From: Vanilla planifolia
Lineage: Eukaryota > Streptophyta > Magnoliopsida > Asparagales > Orchidaceae
Direction: 5' to 3'
Assembly: GCA_023846275.1 (NCBI GenBank)
Contig: JAIUJO010000233.1
Span: 15,001-79,000, forward strand
Length of the DNA: 64,000 bases
The notes beneath the pieces were generated by a model. It had not been told where the DNA came from. It did no database searches and was given only the letters and a program-made list of their open reading frames with translations. A program made the position numbers and the translations under genes. Each line of letters begins with the position of its first letter. The stretch's first letter is position 1. This document shows positions 12,541-24,445 of this stretch, one piece after another.

Positions 12541-14258
12541 TTTTGTTTATAGCAATTCTTTCTCTAATAAATAACAATTGATTTTAAAAAGAGGTTAATG
12601 TTAAAAAATTAAATTATTATAAAAGATAGTATATAATTAAAATTTTAGTAATTAATTATAAAAATAATATTATTAATTTTATATAATAAAGAATATAACT
12701 CATTATATCACTTGATAAATAATAACTTTAATATAATTTAATATTAAGCAAAACAACTAATTACAATAAATGAAATTGAATTTATTTTTGTAATAGTATA
12801 TGTACCATAGATTAACTTTTTAATATATAATAATATTATATTATACAATATTAGAAATCTAATTAAATCATCTAATATTAAATATTATTTATTAAATAAA
12901 GAATATAGTAGGTTTATTATTAATTTTTTTTTGAAATTTTAGAATTTTATAAATGAATAAAATAATATTAAATTATTAGTCAAAATATTCATTAAATATT
13001 TGTAATATTTCAAAGTAATTAAAAACCTCAAAAAAAAATTTATTTTATGATTATTAAAAAGTATATAAAATTAACTTATTAAATTTAATAACTATTATAA
13101 ATTTACTTATTAAAACATAAATTTTATTCAATTAAATAATAATAAAATTTACATTTTATGATTATTATATAGAATTAATTTATGCTTATGATAATATATA
13201 TATGTTTATGTGTAAAACTTTTTAAATATAATAATATTATATTATAGAATATTTGAAATATAAAATTATATCATTAATGTTAAATATTATTTATATATAT
13301 TATCTATATTAGGTGATATAAAGATAGTATATCAAAATAATTATATTATTTATTATTTAATTAACTTTGATCATTTTAATTATTAATAAAGTAATGTAAA
13401 ATTTAAAGTCAAAATATTCTTTAAATATTCTAAAACAATTCAAAATTTAAAATATGTTTTATATTTTTTTATTATTAAATATTATATATAAGTAAATTAT
13501 TTTTTAAAAAAAATATTATAAGTTTAATTTTCAAAATTAAGTTTTACTTAATAAGTTCTATCACCTTTTATCTTTGACTTAATGTCTCTCATATTCTCTT
13601 AGTTTCAACTCTCTCTTATTATCATTCTCTTTTGTCTATTTATTCTTTATCTCTTTATATTTTCTTAGCTTCTCTCTCTCATCTATCCTTTAATACTCTC
13701 TCATGTCTCTCTCTTCATCACCTTTTTATTTGTGGTCTCCATCTCCTTTTCATTCTCCCTTTTCTTTTCCTCTTCTTTATATCTTCACTTATCTCTTTTT
13801 AATGTAATTTCTCTCTCTATTTTTCTCTTATAAATTTGTGACATTTTTTCTCTCTTATAGAATAGTTATCTTCATCTCTAGTATCTATTTTTAGTTTTTT
13901 AATTAATAATACTTAAGAAATCTATGATTTGGATAGTTTTATATAAAATATTAATGATACATATGTATTTTATTGTTTGTATTTATTATGTAACTTAACT
14001 TTTTATTTATATGGATGAAAATATGAAGGAAGAAAATCTTAAGTATTAATGTGTATGCTATAAAAAGTAATAGTTTACAAAGCATTTCTTATAAATTTCT
14101 TCTAAATGAAATATTGATTTTAGAATATATTATGATATATATAATAATTATAATTTTTTTAAAAAAGCTATTTCCTTGGTAATTTAAAATTTTTTGAAAT
14201 TGTGAATTACCTTGAATAAAATAATGACACAATTATGATTTTTTTCTCATTTATTTAC

Positions 14259-14377
14259 ATGTGCGACCATACTAGTATTACGACATATGACCTTATTAGA
14301 ACTTTAAAGTTAAGAATGCTTAGGCTTGAGTAGTGTTAAGAGGGGTGAGTTCTTGAGAAGTTCTCAAGTTGCTCATA
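14259..14377 (+). pseudogene. 5S rRNA-derived segment, full length
   Basis: Start atgtgcgaccatactagtat, middle aaagttaagaatgcttaggc, then ttgagtagtg and ggggtgagttcttgagaag. The ggcttgagtag reading differs from the more usual gggtgagagtag and resembles the copy at 16013. Confidence 0.86.
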
Positions 14378-15264
14378 TTGTTTTATAGTTTTTTTCTAAT
14401 GAATGACAAATTATTTTAATAGTAGGTTAATGGTAAAAAAATAATTATTATAAATGATAGTTTATAATTAAAAATTTTAGTAATTAATTTTTAAAAATAA
14501 TTTTATAACAATATTATCAATTTCATGAAATAATAAATATTACTTATCATATTATATAATAAAATAATAACATTAAAACAATATAATATTGAGAAAAATA
14601 CTTATAACAAATATAATAAATTAGAATAAATTTATCTTCATCATATATACTATGAATAGTGTACACAAACTATGTATAAAAGTTTTTAAATATAATAATA
14701 TTATATTTTTGAATATTAGTAATATAAATTTATTTTTTAAATTAAATATTATTTTTATTTATTATTTATATTACATCATATAAAGATAATATATTATAAT
14801 ATTTATATTATATATTATTTATTTAGCTTTTTTAAATTTTAATATTTAATAAAATAATTTAATATTAAAAATCAAAGTATACTTTAAATATTTGTAATAT
14901 TTAAAATAATAATAAACCTAAAATAGTTTTTATATTTAATTAATATTAAATATCTTATATGATTAAATTGCTATATTTAATAAACATTATAAGTTTAATA
15001 TTAATATTTAACTTTTATTTAATTATTTCTCTTTATCTCAATATCTTAAACATTCTCTTAATTTTTTCTCTTATCATTGTTCTTTTTTTGTGTCTTGGTT
15101 TTCCATCTCTTTATATTCTTCTTGGCCTATCTGTCTTTTATATTTGTCTACTTACATATATTTTTTTTCTTTACTTATTTATTTATTCTTTTTATCTCTT
15201 TTTTACTTTTTATTTTCTATTCTCTTTCATGAAATTGTCTCGTATAAACTTCTACTACTACTTT

Positions 15265-15940
15265 TATCTCTATTGTAGTTATTATGGTTTTAAACTAATT
15301 GTAGTTATTTTTGGGTTGTCTTTATTTTAAAAATTTTGTTATAAAAATAATTTTACATTTATAATAAACTTTGATATACAAATATTATTGTATTTTTTTA
15401 TATTGAAAATAAAAGTTAAAATTCTACAAGAAAGTTTTAGATGGTTCGATTCAAATAACAACCTACTTCCACCCCTAACTAAGGTCGAAAACAAGTCCAC
15501 TAATATCAATTTATCCAAAGAAAGAATAATTCAAAAATAGATTTATATTAAATCAATCAACGATTTAGGTAAGATTTGAACAAAGAAATAAATTGACAAA
15601 TTCAAAATTTAATGCTATTCATTTACTAAATGAAGGAGATAATTAAAAACTTTAGATGCCTAAATATGACATCAAGTTGGTATGAAAGGATAATGCCTTA
15701 AAGTTAATAAGCTAACATTATATTTAATAGTAAAATAACACTTTTTCAAGGTAGATGTGCATGTCTTCAATCTTTGAAGTTTGTTGAACAGTCCAAGGTG
15801 CTTTAAATGCCACTAATTCGCCACGATCAAGATGTATGACTTGTTCTTTACATTTAATCCTATTTAGCATTAAATAAGCCCTTTAGAATGAAAGGTTAAA
15901 TATTTAAGGCTTGTCCAATCAAACATGTGTTTATTAATTT
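15265..15940 (+). repeat. Long-monomer module, best-preserved copy
   Basis: The segment runs from attatggttttaaactaatt to about aatcaaacatgtg, where spacer B resumes. It holds the core motifs gtagatgtgcatgtcttcaa, gaacagtccaaggtgcttta, catttaatcctatttagc and ttgtccaatc. Blocks of the same sequence recur in the same order at 11.8, 18.2, 20.5 and 23.9 kb. The minus strand contains a 48-codon open frame, listed separately. Confidence 0.65.
15724..15870 (-). other. Short coding-like remnant in the long-monomer module
   Basis: An uninterrupted 48-codon frame runs on the minus strand from ATG at 15870 to TAA at 15724. It contains the readable core ELVAFKAPW followed by IEDMHIYLEKVLFYY. The same frame recurs in related copies: ELAIFRAP and IEDICISIDK (about 21.6 kb); KLAIFRTPW and MHISYDKVL (about 24.3 kb); LIVVKAPW and IEDMCI (about 18.5 kb). 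Those copies carry stop codons. It could be a remnant of a transposon-encoded or captured exon, or chance. I do not recognise the family and assign no function. Confidence 0.3.
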
Positions 15941-16012
15941 AGAAATTTTTTTTAAAGATTCATTATCTTTAAGATAATAATCAGTCAACTATGATTCTTT
16001 GTCAATTTTATG

Positions 16013-16125
16013 CATGAGGGAGCACAATAATATTATAGCACTAAATCTCATTAGATCTTTAAAGTTAAGCACGCTTTGGCTGGAGTAGTATTAGGATGGG
16101 TGACCTTTTGAGAAATCTCTCACTT
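16013..16125 (+). pseudogene. 5S rRNA-derived segment, best-kept internal promoter
   Basis: This is among the least decayed promoter regions in the window: aaagttaagcacgctttggc, then tggagtagtattagg and atgggtgacc. The left end is weaker (gagggagcacaataatatta). It reads ggctggagtagta rather than gggtgagagtagta and keeps a CpG in the box A region. The 3' end is broken by a local duplication. Confidence 0.87.
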
Positions 16126-16157
16126 TGGCTGGAGTAGTATTAAAGTTAAGCACGTTT
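16072..16157 (+). repeat. Local duplication inside and after a 5S segment
   Basis: The phrase ctttggctggagtagtatta occurs at about 16074 and again at about 16123. The second copy is followed by aaagttaagcacg, itself a second copy of the sequence at about 16061. The blocks are reordered, as expected from slippage or template switching. The sequence then jumps straight to the pyrimidine-rich block, so spacer A is missing. Confidence 0.85.
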
Positions 16158-16748
16158 TATCTTAATATCTTGCATAATCTCTCACTTGTCTCTCTAATTA
16201 TTATTCTCTTATTTGTTTCTTTTCCCTTTATAATCTTATATTCTTCTTAGTCCCTTTCTTTCATCTATGCTTCTTTACACATTTCTTTCTCTTTTACTTG
16301 TTTATTTGTTCTCTCTATCTTATTTATGTTCTCTATTTGTTTACTTTATTAAATGAACTCTCATCTCTCTTTATTATTATTTTTGCCTTTATTTTGCTCT
16401 TATCAATCCATTACTTTTTCTTTCTTACAAAAAAGTTTTTTAAATTTATAATATACTTTTTTAGGCATCCATTAACAATACTTAAAAAATCTCTTACATT
16501 TATAAATTTAATAAGTAATACTTTTCACAAATATAAATTTTATCACATATTTATGTAGTAATTTAATTTTTATATAATTTTCATTGACTACATATAAATA
16601 AAATATTGATATTAATGGATATTATTATTTAAATAATAAGAAGAAAATTTTTTAAAAGTGTGGATGCTTGATAATTTATGAAATTTTAGAAATGATTCAT
16701 TATCATGAAAATAATAATCACATAACTATAATTTTTTTTCTTTTATAT

Positions 16749-16812
16749 GCATTTGTTCCCACACTAGTGCAATAATAATGGTGTGGATAACCTCTTAAGA
16801 TGTCTTCTTGTT
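16749..16812 (+). pseudogene. 5S rRNA-derived segment with internal deletion
   Basis: The left end atttgttcccacactagtgc is joined directly to aataatggtgtggataacct and cttaagatgtcttcttg. About 45-50 bp covering box A is missing. It is only about 0.7 kb from the previous copy. Confidence 0.7.
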
Positions 16813-17917
16813 TCCCTTATTTTTGAAGGCATTTTTTCCTTTTTATTGACAAATGATTTTAAGAAAAAGTTAGTGTTAAAAAATTAAATTATAACGAATG
16901 AAATATCAAATGATACAATAAAAATTAAAGCTTTAATATATTTTAATATTGAGCAAAATAAATAAAAAATAACTTATGTTCATAATTGAATAAATATGTT
17001 GTGTATAGAATTTTTTAGATATAACTATATTGTGTTGTTAAATTTTAGAAATAAAAAATTATATCATTAAAATTAAATATTACTTCTACTTATTATCTAA
17101 CAATATCGTCTAATTATAATATATTAGAATAGTTATATTATTGATTACTTAATTAAATTTTAAACAAATTTATAATAAAATAATATTAAATTAGAAGTGA
17201 AAATATTTTTTAAACTTTTGCAAAATTCGTAAATAATTATAACTTCAAATATTTTTTATATTTTTTTAAATATTATTTATTATTAACTCATTATATCTAA
17301 AAACTTATAAATTTAATTCTTAATATTTAACTATTTTTAGTTATTTATATCTTTTTTTTTCTCTTTATCATAATATCTCATATATTCTCCTATTTTGATT
17401 TCTCTTATATAATTAATCTTTTATTTGCTTTTTTATTCTCTATCTCCATATTTTTTATTAACCTTTCCCCCTTCTCTATCCTTCAGAACTTTCTCATTTG
17501 TCCTCTCTTTCATTATTCCCTCTATCTCCATTATTTTATCTATTTTCTATCTTCATTAAATCATTTCTTATTTCTCTCTATTATTATTTTCTTCCATATA
17601 TTACTCTTATAAATAGGTATCTTTCTCTTTCTCATGAAAATAGTTCTCTTAATGCATCACCTCTTTTTGACCCTTAAGTTCACAATTTTTAGGAAATTTT
17701 TTATGTATCTCACCTTAATATGTAATAATTATGATAAGTATATATCTAGCTTTTATCATTTTTATAAATAAAATAGTCATATTGCAATATATATGACATA
17801 TATATATAAGCATAACTTTTTTAAAAGTGAATTTTCCTAATAATTTAAGAAATTTTATAAAATTTTTCATTATCTTCAGGATAATTATCACACAACTACA
17901 TTTTTTGTGTTTTCTAT

Positions 17918-18034
17918 TTGTGTGACCATAGCAGCATTGTAGCACTAGATCTTCTCAGAACTCAAAAGTTAAGTATACTTAGATGACAGTAGTGTTAGGA
18001 TGTGTGATCTCTTGAGAAGTCTTTATGTTGTACA
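17918..18034 (+). pseudogene. 5S rRNA-derived segment, full length
   Basis: Start gtgtgaccatagcagcattg, then tagcactagatcttctcag, aaaagttaagtatacttag, gacagtagtgttagg and atgtgtgatctcttgagaag, ending atgttgtaca. All segments are in order with no large indels. Confidence 0.9.
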
Positions 18035-18179
18035 TGTTTTTTGATAGCTTTTTTTTATAAATGAAAATTGACGTTAATGATAAGTTAGTGTTACAAATAA
18101 AAAACTAATGTAATATTTACTTTTTTAAATTAATTGTTAATGTTAAATTTATAATCTTATTAAAAGATTAATAAAATAA

Positions 18180-18610
18180 TAAATTTGTCGCATCATTTGT
18201 TATAATTATATTAAATCAATTATTGGTGTAAGTCGGAGTTAAACTAAGAAAAGATTGATGTGATTGTAAAATAGAATCCTATTTATTTTATAAATCAAGG
18301 AGATGATTAAAACATTTAATTACCTAAATATAATTTGAAATTGACATGGAAGGGGAGTTCCTTAAAAATAGTAAACGAACATTCTATATCATAATAAAAA
18401 TACCTTAAGAATGATGATGCACATATCTTCAATCTTTGAAATTTACTGAACACTCCAAGGTGCTTTCACTACAATGAGTTTATCATTCTCAAAATGCATA
18501 GCTTTTTTTACATCTAAACCTATTTCACATTGAATAATTCCATTAGTAGCAAAAGCTAAATATTTAATGTTTGACCCATCAAACACGAGGGTGACCTAAC
18601 AAATATGTTT
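18180..18610 (+). repeat. Long-monomer module
   Basis: It shares ordered blocks with the 15.3 kb copy: acctaaatataatttgaaat, gaacattctatatcataa, catatcttcaatctttgaa, gaacactccaaggtgcttt, aacctatttcacattgaat and catcaaacacgagggtgacc. It ends where spacer B resumes (gatagtttagaaaatttt). The 5S segment at 18693 follows. Confidence 0.65.
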
Positions 18611-18692
18611 GATAGTTTAGAAAATTTTGTAAATGCTCCATTATCTTGAAGGCAAGAATCAAACAATAATGACCGTTTGTTATTTGTATGTA

Positions 18693-18812
18693 TGTGTGAC
18701 CACACAAATACTATAGAATTTTATCTCATTAGAATTTCAATGTTAAGCATGCTCGGGAGAGATTAGTTAGTATTAGGATTGGTGACCTTTAAAGAAATCC
18801 TCACCTGTCTAG
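18693..18812 (+). pseudogene. 5S rRNA-derived segment, full length
   Basis: Start gtgtgaccacacaaatacta, then tctcattagaatttcaatg, ttaagcatgctcgggagag, tagtattagg and attggtgacctttaaagaaa. It lies about 90 bp downstream of a long-monomer module. Confidence 0.88.
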
Positions 18813-19096
18813 TTTTCATAGAGTTATCTTTTCTAATGAAGGATAGTCAATTTTAACAATACGACATTTAAAAATTTAAATAATATAGATGATTTTTTAT
18901 GCTTATAATTTTAGTAATTAATTTTTAATATTGAATTTATAATAATATTTATAATTTTATAAAATAATAAATATGGCACATCATATGATAAAAAATAATA
19001 ACTTTAATTTAATTTAATATTAAAAAGAATATGCTACATCAATTTAAATAAATTAGAATTAATTTTTGTTTAAAATAAATTTGACTTTTTTTTCAC

Positions 19097-19213
19097 ACAT
19101 GGGTGACTACAGAAGTGTTATAACATTTAAACTAATTAAAGCTCGAAAAGCAAGCAGGATTGGGTTAAAGTAGTATTAGGATGGTTGACATCTTGAGAAG
19201 TCCCTTGTCATAC
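19097..19213 (+). pseudogene. 5S rRNA-derived segment, full length
   Basis: Start acatgggtgactacagaagt, middle attaaagctcgaaaagcaag, then aaagtagtattagg and atggttgacatcttgag, end ttgtcatacc. It is only about 0.4 kb after the previous 5S segment; the rest of that monomer has been lost. Confidence 0.82.
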
Positions 19214-20544
19214 CTATTTTTGAAGACATTTTTTTTTCTAATGAATGATAATAGATTTTAGAAACATGTTAATGTTATAAAAAAATTATTTTAAAGATAA
19301 TTTATAATTAGTATTTTACTAATTAATTATTAATAATAAATTTAAAAAATTTATTATTTTTAGTTAATATTAAATATAGCACATCATATGTTACAATAAA
19401 AAATAATAAGTTTAATATTGTTTCATAACTAGCAAGATAACCTATATCAATTATAATAAATAATTAAATTTATTTATTCTCATTATCTCTTCTATGTTCT
19501 ATCTTTGTTTAATTAAATTTTCCCTCATGTCTCTTTATTACTATTTTCTTTTATATTTTTCTCTTATCAATCTATGCCTTCTTTCTCTCTCTTATAGAAT
19601 AGTTATATTCATCTCCATTATGTCTTTTTTAGCCAATCAACTAAAAATATTAAAGAATGCTCTTGTGTTTCATTATTTAATGTATAATATTTATGTTAAA
19701 TATAATTTTTTTAAATATTTGTTACAAAATTTCATTTTTTAATTATAAAATGCAAATATTTTTTCATATACCTTTTTCTAATGAATAACATTTTGTTTAA
19801 ATAACATGTTAATATTAAATAATTAAATTATTATAAATGATAGTTCATAATTAAAATTTGAGTAATTAATTATTAATAATAGCAATATAGTATTTTTCTC
19901 AATATCATATATGATAAATATGGCACATCACATAAATTATAATAAAAAAGAAATAAGTTATGTTTATAATAATATATGAGTGATGTATATAAATTTTTAA
20001 ATATATTAACAATATATTATTAAATTTTAAAAAATCGAAGTAAAACATTAATGTTAAATGTTACTTATAATTATTATCTATATGATGTATCTCAAGATAA
20101 CACATTAGAATAATTATATTATTTATTAGTTAATAATTTTTTTAAATTTAATGCATTAATAAAATAATACTAAACTAATAGTCAAAATATTTTTTTAATA
20201 TTTGAAATATAATAATAAAAAATTATTTTTATATTTTATTAGTATTAGATGTAATATTTGATTAATTTTTTATATTTAATAAACATTTTAAGAAATCTCT
20301 CGTGTTGTATAGTTTAATACATAATATTTATTAAAAATATATATTTTATTATTAATATTTGTTACATCATTTAATTTTTTTAAATTATTTAGAACATCAT
20401 AGGAAAAAATAATATATATTAAAATCTATGTTATTAAAAAATAATAGTTTATGAAATTATTTATTAATTTTATTAAATAAATATTAATATTAGAATATAT
20501 CGTTATATATATAATAAGCATAAATTCTTTTTTAATTTATATTT

Positions 20545-21775
20545 TAAATTTAAAATAAGTGTGTGAAATGTACAAAAAGGGTGAATTATTATTTTAAAGA
20601 ATTTATTGTAATTTATGGATATATTTTTGTTAAAAAATTCATTATAAATATATTTTTAAAATTTATAAAAAACTTCTATTTACTAATGTAATAATTTATA
20701 ATTTTATAATAAAAAATTGAAATGGTACCTTAAAATTTTTAAGTGGTTTGATTAAAATTAAAACTAACATCTACCCTCAAAGTGAGATTGAATAAAACTC
20801 TGCCACTAAAAGCATTACAACTTGAATGTTTTATTCTTGATTCCCCTCTAACATACTAGCTTTTATTAATTCAATTATAACTTAAGTTTTTATGAACTGA
20901 ACACCAACATGATGTTTATGAGATAAAATCAAACTTAGTCTTTCATAAATTCTCATCAATGCAACCAAAAAAAACACAAAAAAAAAAAACAATTTTTTGA
21001 TAAAAATGTGAAAAGGCATGAAGATGTTAAAATTATGAAAAGAATTAAGAAAATAAATGCTAGAAAAATTTGGCTTGGCCAAAACAATTTGTGCTTATTA
21101 ATGAATGTAAAAAGGCATGAAGAGCTCAAAATTATCAAAGTTATTAAGGAGATGAATGCTTAATAGAGTTTGTCTTATTTGAAAAAATTTATAATTTCAA
21201 GTAGTTCTAAGCAATAGGTGCTGTAAGGGAAAATTTATGCTAGTAAAATATGATGCAATCATTCTTTGAGATGTTAAATTATTGTTCATGTTCATTAGTA
21301 AATTCCTTCAGACAGTGGTTTGACATTAATAGAAAATGTTGTCACAACTCTTAGAAAATTTGAGAAAACCTATTTTAAAAGTAGCTTCCAAATGACAAAA
21401 AATTCTTAAAATGTTCTTCCAAAAGGTGTTCTATAGTTGCACAACAATTTCAACTTATTTAGTAATTCGGTATTTATATGACTAAATATTATTTGAAATT
21501 CATATGAAAAGAGAGTGCAAAAAAAAATAAATAAATTAAAATTATATTTCATAATAAAATGAAATCTTATCGATGCTGATGCATATGTCTTCAATCGTTG
21601 AAGCATGCTAAACAATCTGAGGTGCTCTAAAGATGGCTAGTTCAACATTTTCAAAACACAGTTTGTTCTTTACTATAAACCTATTTCACACTGAACGAGC
21701 CAATTTAAATAAAAGGATAAACACATAAGAGTTGACTCATCAAATATAATGGTGACCCAACACACATGCTTGATA
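20545..21775 (+). repeat. Long-monomer module, longest copy
   Basis: This copy is about 1.2 kb. It opens aagtgtgtgaaatgtacaaa and contains aattgaaatggtacctt near 20720. The shared core is gctgatgcatatgtcttcaa, atctgaggtgctctaaagat, aacctatttcacactgaac and catcaaatataatggtgacc, and the copy ends near cacatgcttgataattt. It holds about 0.55 kb (roughly 20830-21430) that the other copies lack or have lost, including a 99-bp tandem duplication. The monomer keeps only the left half of its 5S segment, at 21849. Confidence 0.6.
20939..21163 (+). other. Open frame with 33-codon tandem repeat in long module
   Basis: A + strand frame stays open for 74 codons after TAG at 20936. The first in-frame ATG is at 21035 and the stop is TAA at 21161. 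The DNA phrase aaaaggcatgaaga at 21011 recurs at 21110, 99 bp later. Because 99 is a multiple of three, the protein frame also repeats: NVKRHEDVKIMKRIK, then NVKRHEELKIIKVIK. The sequence is very lysine-rich and may only reflect A-rich DNA. There is no recognised domain or promoter, and I do not claim it is expressed. Confidence 0.25.
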
Positions 21776-21848
21776 ATTTAAGAACTTTTAGAAAATGGTT
21801 CATTATCTTCAAGATAATAATCAAACTATTATTTTGTCTTTTGTATGC

Positions 21849-21901
21849 ATGTGTGACCACACAAAAATTATAGCAATGGATCGTATAAGAGCTCCGTCGT
21901 T
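21849..21901 (+). pseudogene. 5S rRNA-derived segment, left half only
   Basis: It begins catgtgtgaccacacaaaaa, then atagcaatggatcgtataag and agctccgtcgttatatt, and continues directly into spacer A (aggttaatattaaaaaaac). The promoter half is missing. Confidence 0.78.
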
Positions 21902-22111
21902 ATATTAGGTTAATATTAAAAAAACTAAATTATTATAATTGATTATTTTGAATTAGTATTATAAGAATTAATTATTAATTAATACATTATAACATTAGTG
22001 TTAATTTTTATATAAAAATAAATATGACACATCATATGGTATAATAAAAGAAGAAAGCGAATTTACATTGTCATTTGGCAAAATAACTTGAATCAATTAT
22101 AATAAATTACA

Positions 22112-22139
22112 ATATATATATATATATACATATATATAT
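22112..22139. repeat. Short AT microsatellite
   Basis: A run of alternating A and T with a single C interruption lies inside spacer A, at the monomer position where other copies read attaatttatgtttataata. Confidence 0.85.
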
Positions 22140-23199
22140 TAGTATAATTATCTTTGTTATAGATTTTTTAAATAAAGTCATATTATATTATAGAATTTTA
22201 GAAAAAATTTATATTGTTAATATTTACTAATTTTTATATTATTTTTCTATATTGTATGATATAATGATAATGTATAAGAATAATTATGTTATTTTTATTT
22301 TTATTTATTTTTTAATATTATTTAAGTATAAAATATTATTGAATTAGTAGAAAAAGTTTTCTTTAACCATTTTTAATATTATAAACTAATATAAAACAAC
22401 AATTTTTTCTTTTTTTATTATAATTAAATAAAATATTTGTTTAAATTATTATAATTAATAAATATTATAAGTTTAATTATTAAGATTTCACTTCTATTTA
22501 ATTATTTCTTTTGGTTTGTTTTCTTTATCTCAATATCACTCACATTCCTTCACTTTATTCTCTCTTATTATCATTATTTTATTCATCTCTTTATTCTTTA
22601 TCTCTTTATAATTTTTAGCCTATCTCTATCATTTAATCTTTTTCAACTTTCTTATTTCTTTCTCTTTCACTTATTTATTTACTCTCTCTATGTCTTCTAT
22701 GTTCTATCCTTTCTTTTATGCTTTATTAAATAATTTCCCATCACTCTTTATTATTATTTTCTTTTTTATTTTACTCTTATCAACTCTTTCCCTTCTCTCT
22801 CTTATGAAATAATTATCTCCATCTCTATTATCTCTTTTTCATCCCATTAATTAGAAATATTAGAGAAATGTCCAAGGTGGTATAGATTAATATATAATAT
22901 TAAATATAAATATATATTTTATTATTTTGATATCTTACATAATTTTATTTTTTATTAAGAGGGACGGCAACATAAAAAAGACAATTGCCCGTATTAGTGT
23001 CTACATTATAAAAAAATAGTTTATATAAATTTTTCCAAATTATATAAAAATAAGACATTGATATTTAATTATATTATGACATATATATGCACACAATGTC
23101 TTTAAAGGTGCATATGCTTTATAGTTTTGAGATTTTAGGAAATGATTCAATATCTTCAAGATATTACTTACACAACTATTATTTTATCTTTTGTATGCA

Positions 23200-23317
23200 A
23201 TTGTAAGTACATTATTATTATAGTACTAGATTTTTTTAGAATTCCAAAGTTAAGCATACTTGTCTGATTTTAGTGCTACGATGGTTGATTAATTGAGAAG
23301 TCCTCGTGTTGCACATA
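23200..23317 (+). pseudogene. 5S rRNA-derived segment, full length
   Basis: The left end is weak (aattgtaagtacattattat). The middle aattccaaagttaagcatac is clear and the end aattgagaagtcctcgtg plus ttgcacata is well preserved, keeping a CpG. The box C region has decayed to cgatggttgatt. Confidence 0.86.
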
Positions 23318-23339
23318 ACTTATTGATAGATTATTTCAT

Positions 23340-23895
23340 AAAAAATAAATAAAAAATAGTCATCTGATAAATTTAGATGAGATCAGGACCATTAGAATGA
23401 TTGATCAGTTACTATAGATGAAGTAGTAACCATGTAATCATCTTATCAAATGGATGATTTGATTTACTGTGAAGGCATTTCAAAGGTAGAAAAAATCTCT
23501 ACCATGCGATCACAAAAATGTGCTATTAGACTGTGCTTAGCAATGCTAGTTTTGGATGGAGACAATCACAAAAGACATAGTGCCACCTTTTAAGAAATTA
23601 AAATTATTTGGTCTTTATGAGCATTCATCGAGGTGTAACTTAACAACTTAAAATAGGTTGGATCCTCCTTTGTATATATGTGTCTATCTGGGTTTTACCT
23701 TGCCATTACTTTTATTTAGTTTGAATGATTCTAGGTTAGTTCTAATGGCTTACCCAAACTAGCTTGAGAATTTATTTTGAACTAAGTGTGTTGACTTAAT
23801 CTAGATCTGATAGACTTTCTTGATCCGATGCTCAAGTTTAAGCTCAACCAGAGACTTTTGCATTTGGGCACATCTTTGGAAGTGGCATAACTTTT
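23340..23895. other. Unidentified insert of about 0.55 kb, not satellite
   Basis: Spacer A breaks off shortly after the 5S segment and is replaced by sequence with a visibly more balanced base composition that matches neither satellite. It contains two perfect short hairpins: gttacta with tagtaac (23408-23430) and ggtaga with tctacc (23485-23503). It also has a TATA-like stretch, ttgtatatatgtg, near 23670. After about 23895 the sequence becomes A/T-rich again and runs into a long-monomer module. It could be a solo LTR or another mobile-element remnant, but I found no convincing terminal repeats or target duplication. I see no protein match. Confidence 0.5.
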
Positions 23896-23899
23896 TTTT

Positions 23900-24445
23900 A
23901 TTTATTTAATTATGAAAATTTTAATAGAATAATTTTTTTGATTTAATGAAGATTTAACAATCAAATTACTATACAATTTAGAAAAATAGCATAGCATGAT
24001 TTGACCAAAGAAAGAATGATTCAAAAAACAATTATGTTAAATAAATGAATGGCTTAAATATGCTTTGAATTGAGAAAAACTTTAAGAGATTAAAAAATTA
24101 AATCTTATTAATTTGAAAATCAATGAGATTTTTAAATAATTTAGATTCTTAAATATGATTTGAAATTTATAAGAAAGGAGAGTGCCTTTATGTTGATAAG
24201 CTAACATTCTATTCGATAAAAAAATAAAACCTTATCATAACTGATGTGCATGCCTTCAAACCTTGAAGCATGCTAAACCTGCCAAGGTGTCCTAAAGATA
24301 GCTAGTTTAACGTGTTCAAAGTGCATAACATTTTCTTTCATATTTAACCTATTAGATAATAAATAAGGCCATCAGAATAAAAGGCTAATTATTTAAGGGT
24401 TAACCAATCTAGTAGAAGGGTGACCCAACACATATGCTAGATAAT
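23900..24445 (+). repeat. Long-monomer module
   Basis: Ordered blocks match the other modules: ccaaagaaagaatgattcaa, tctattcgataaaaaa, ctgatgtgcatgccttcaa, cctgccaaggtgtcctaaag, tttaacctattagataat and agaagggtgacccaacacat. It is immediately downstream of the 23.34 kb insert. The following monomer carries only a tiny 5S trace (gcctatgtgacatcc, about 24514) before jumping to a pyrimidine-rich block. Confidence 0.62.

Noticed and set aside
20882-21615. Minus-strand frames of 60-69 codons in the longest module
   Set aside because: They overlap the repeated + strand frame or the module core in other frames and are not conserved between module copies.
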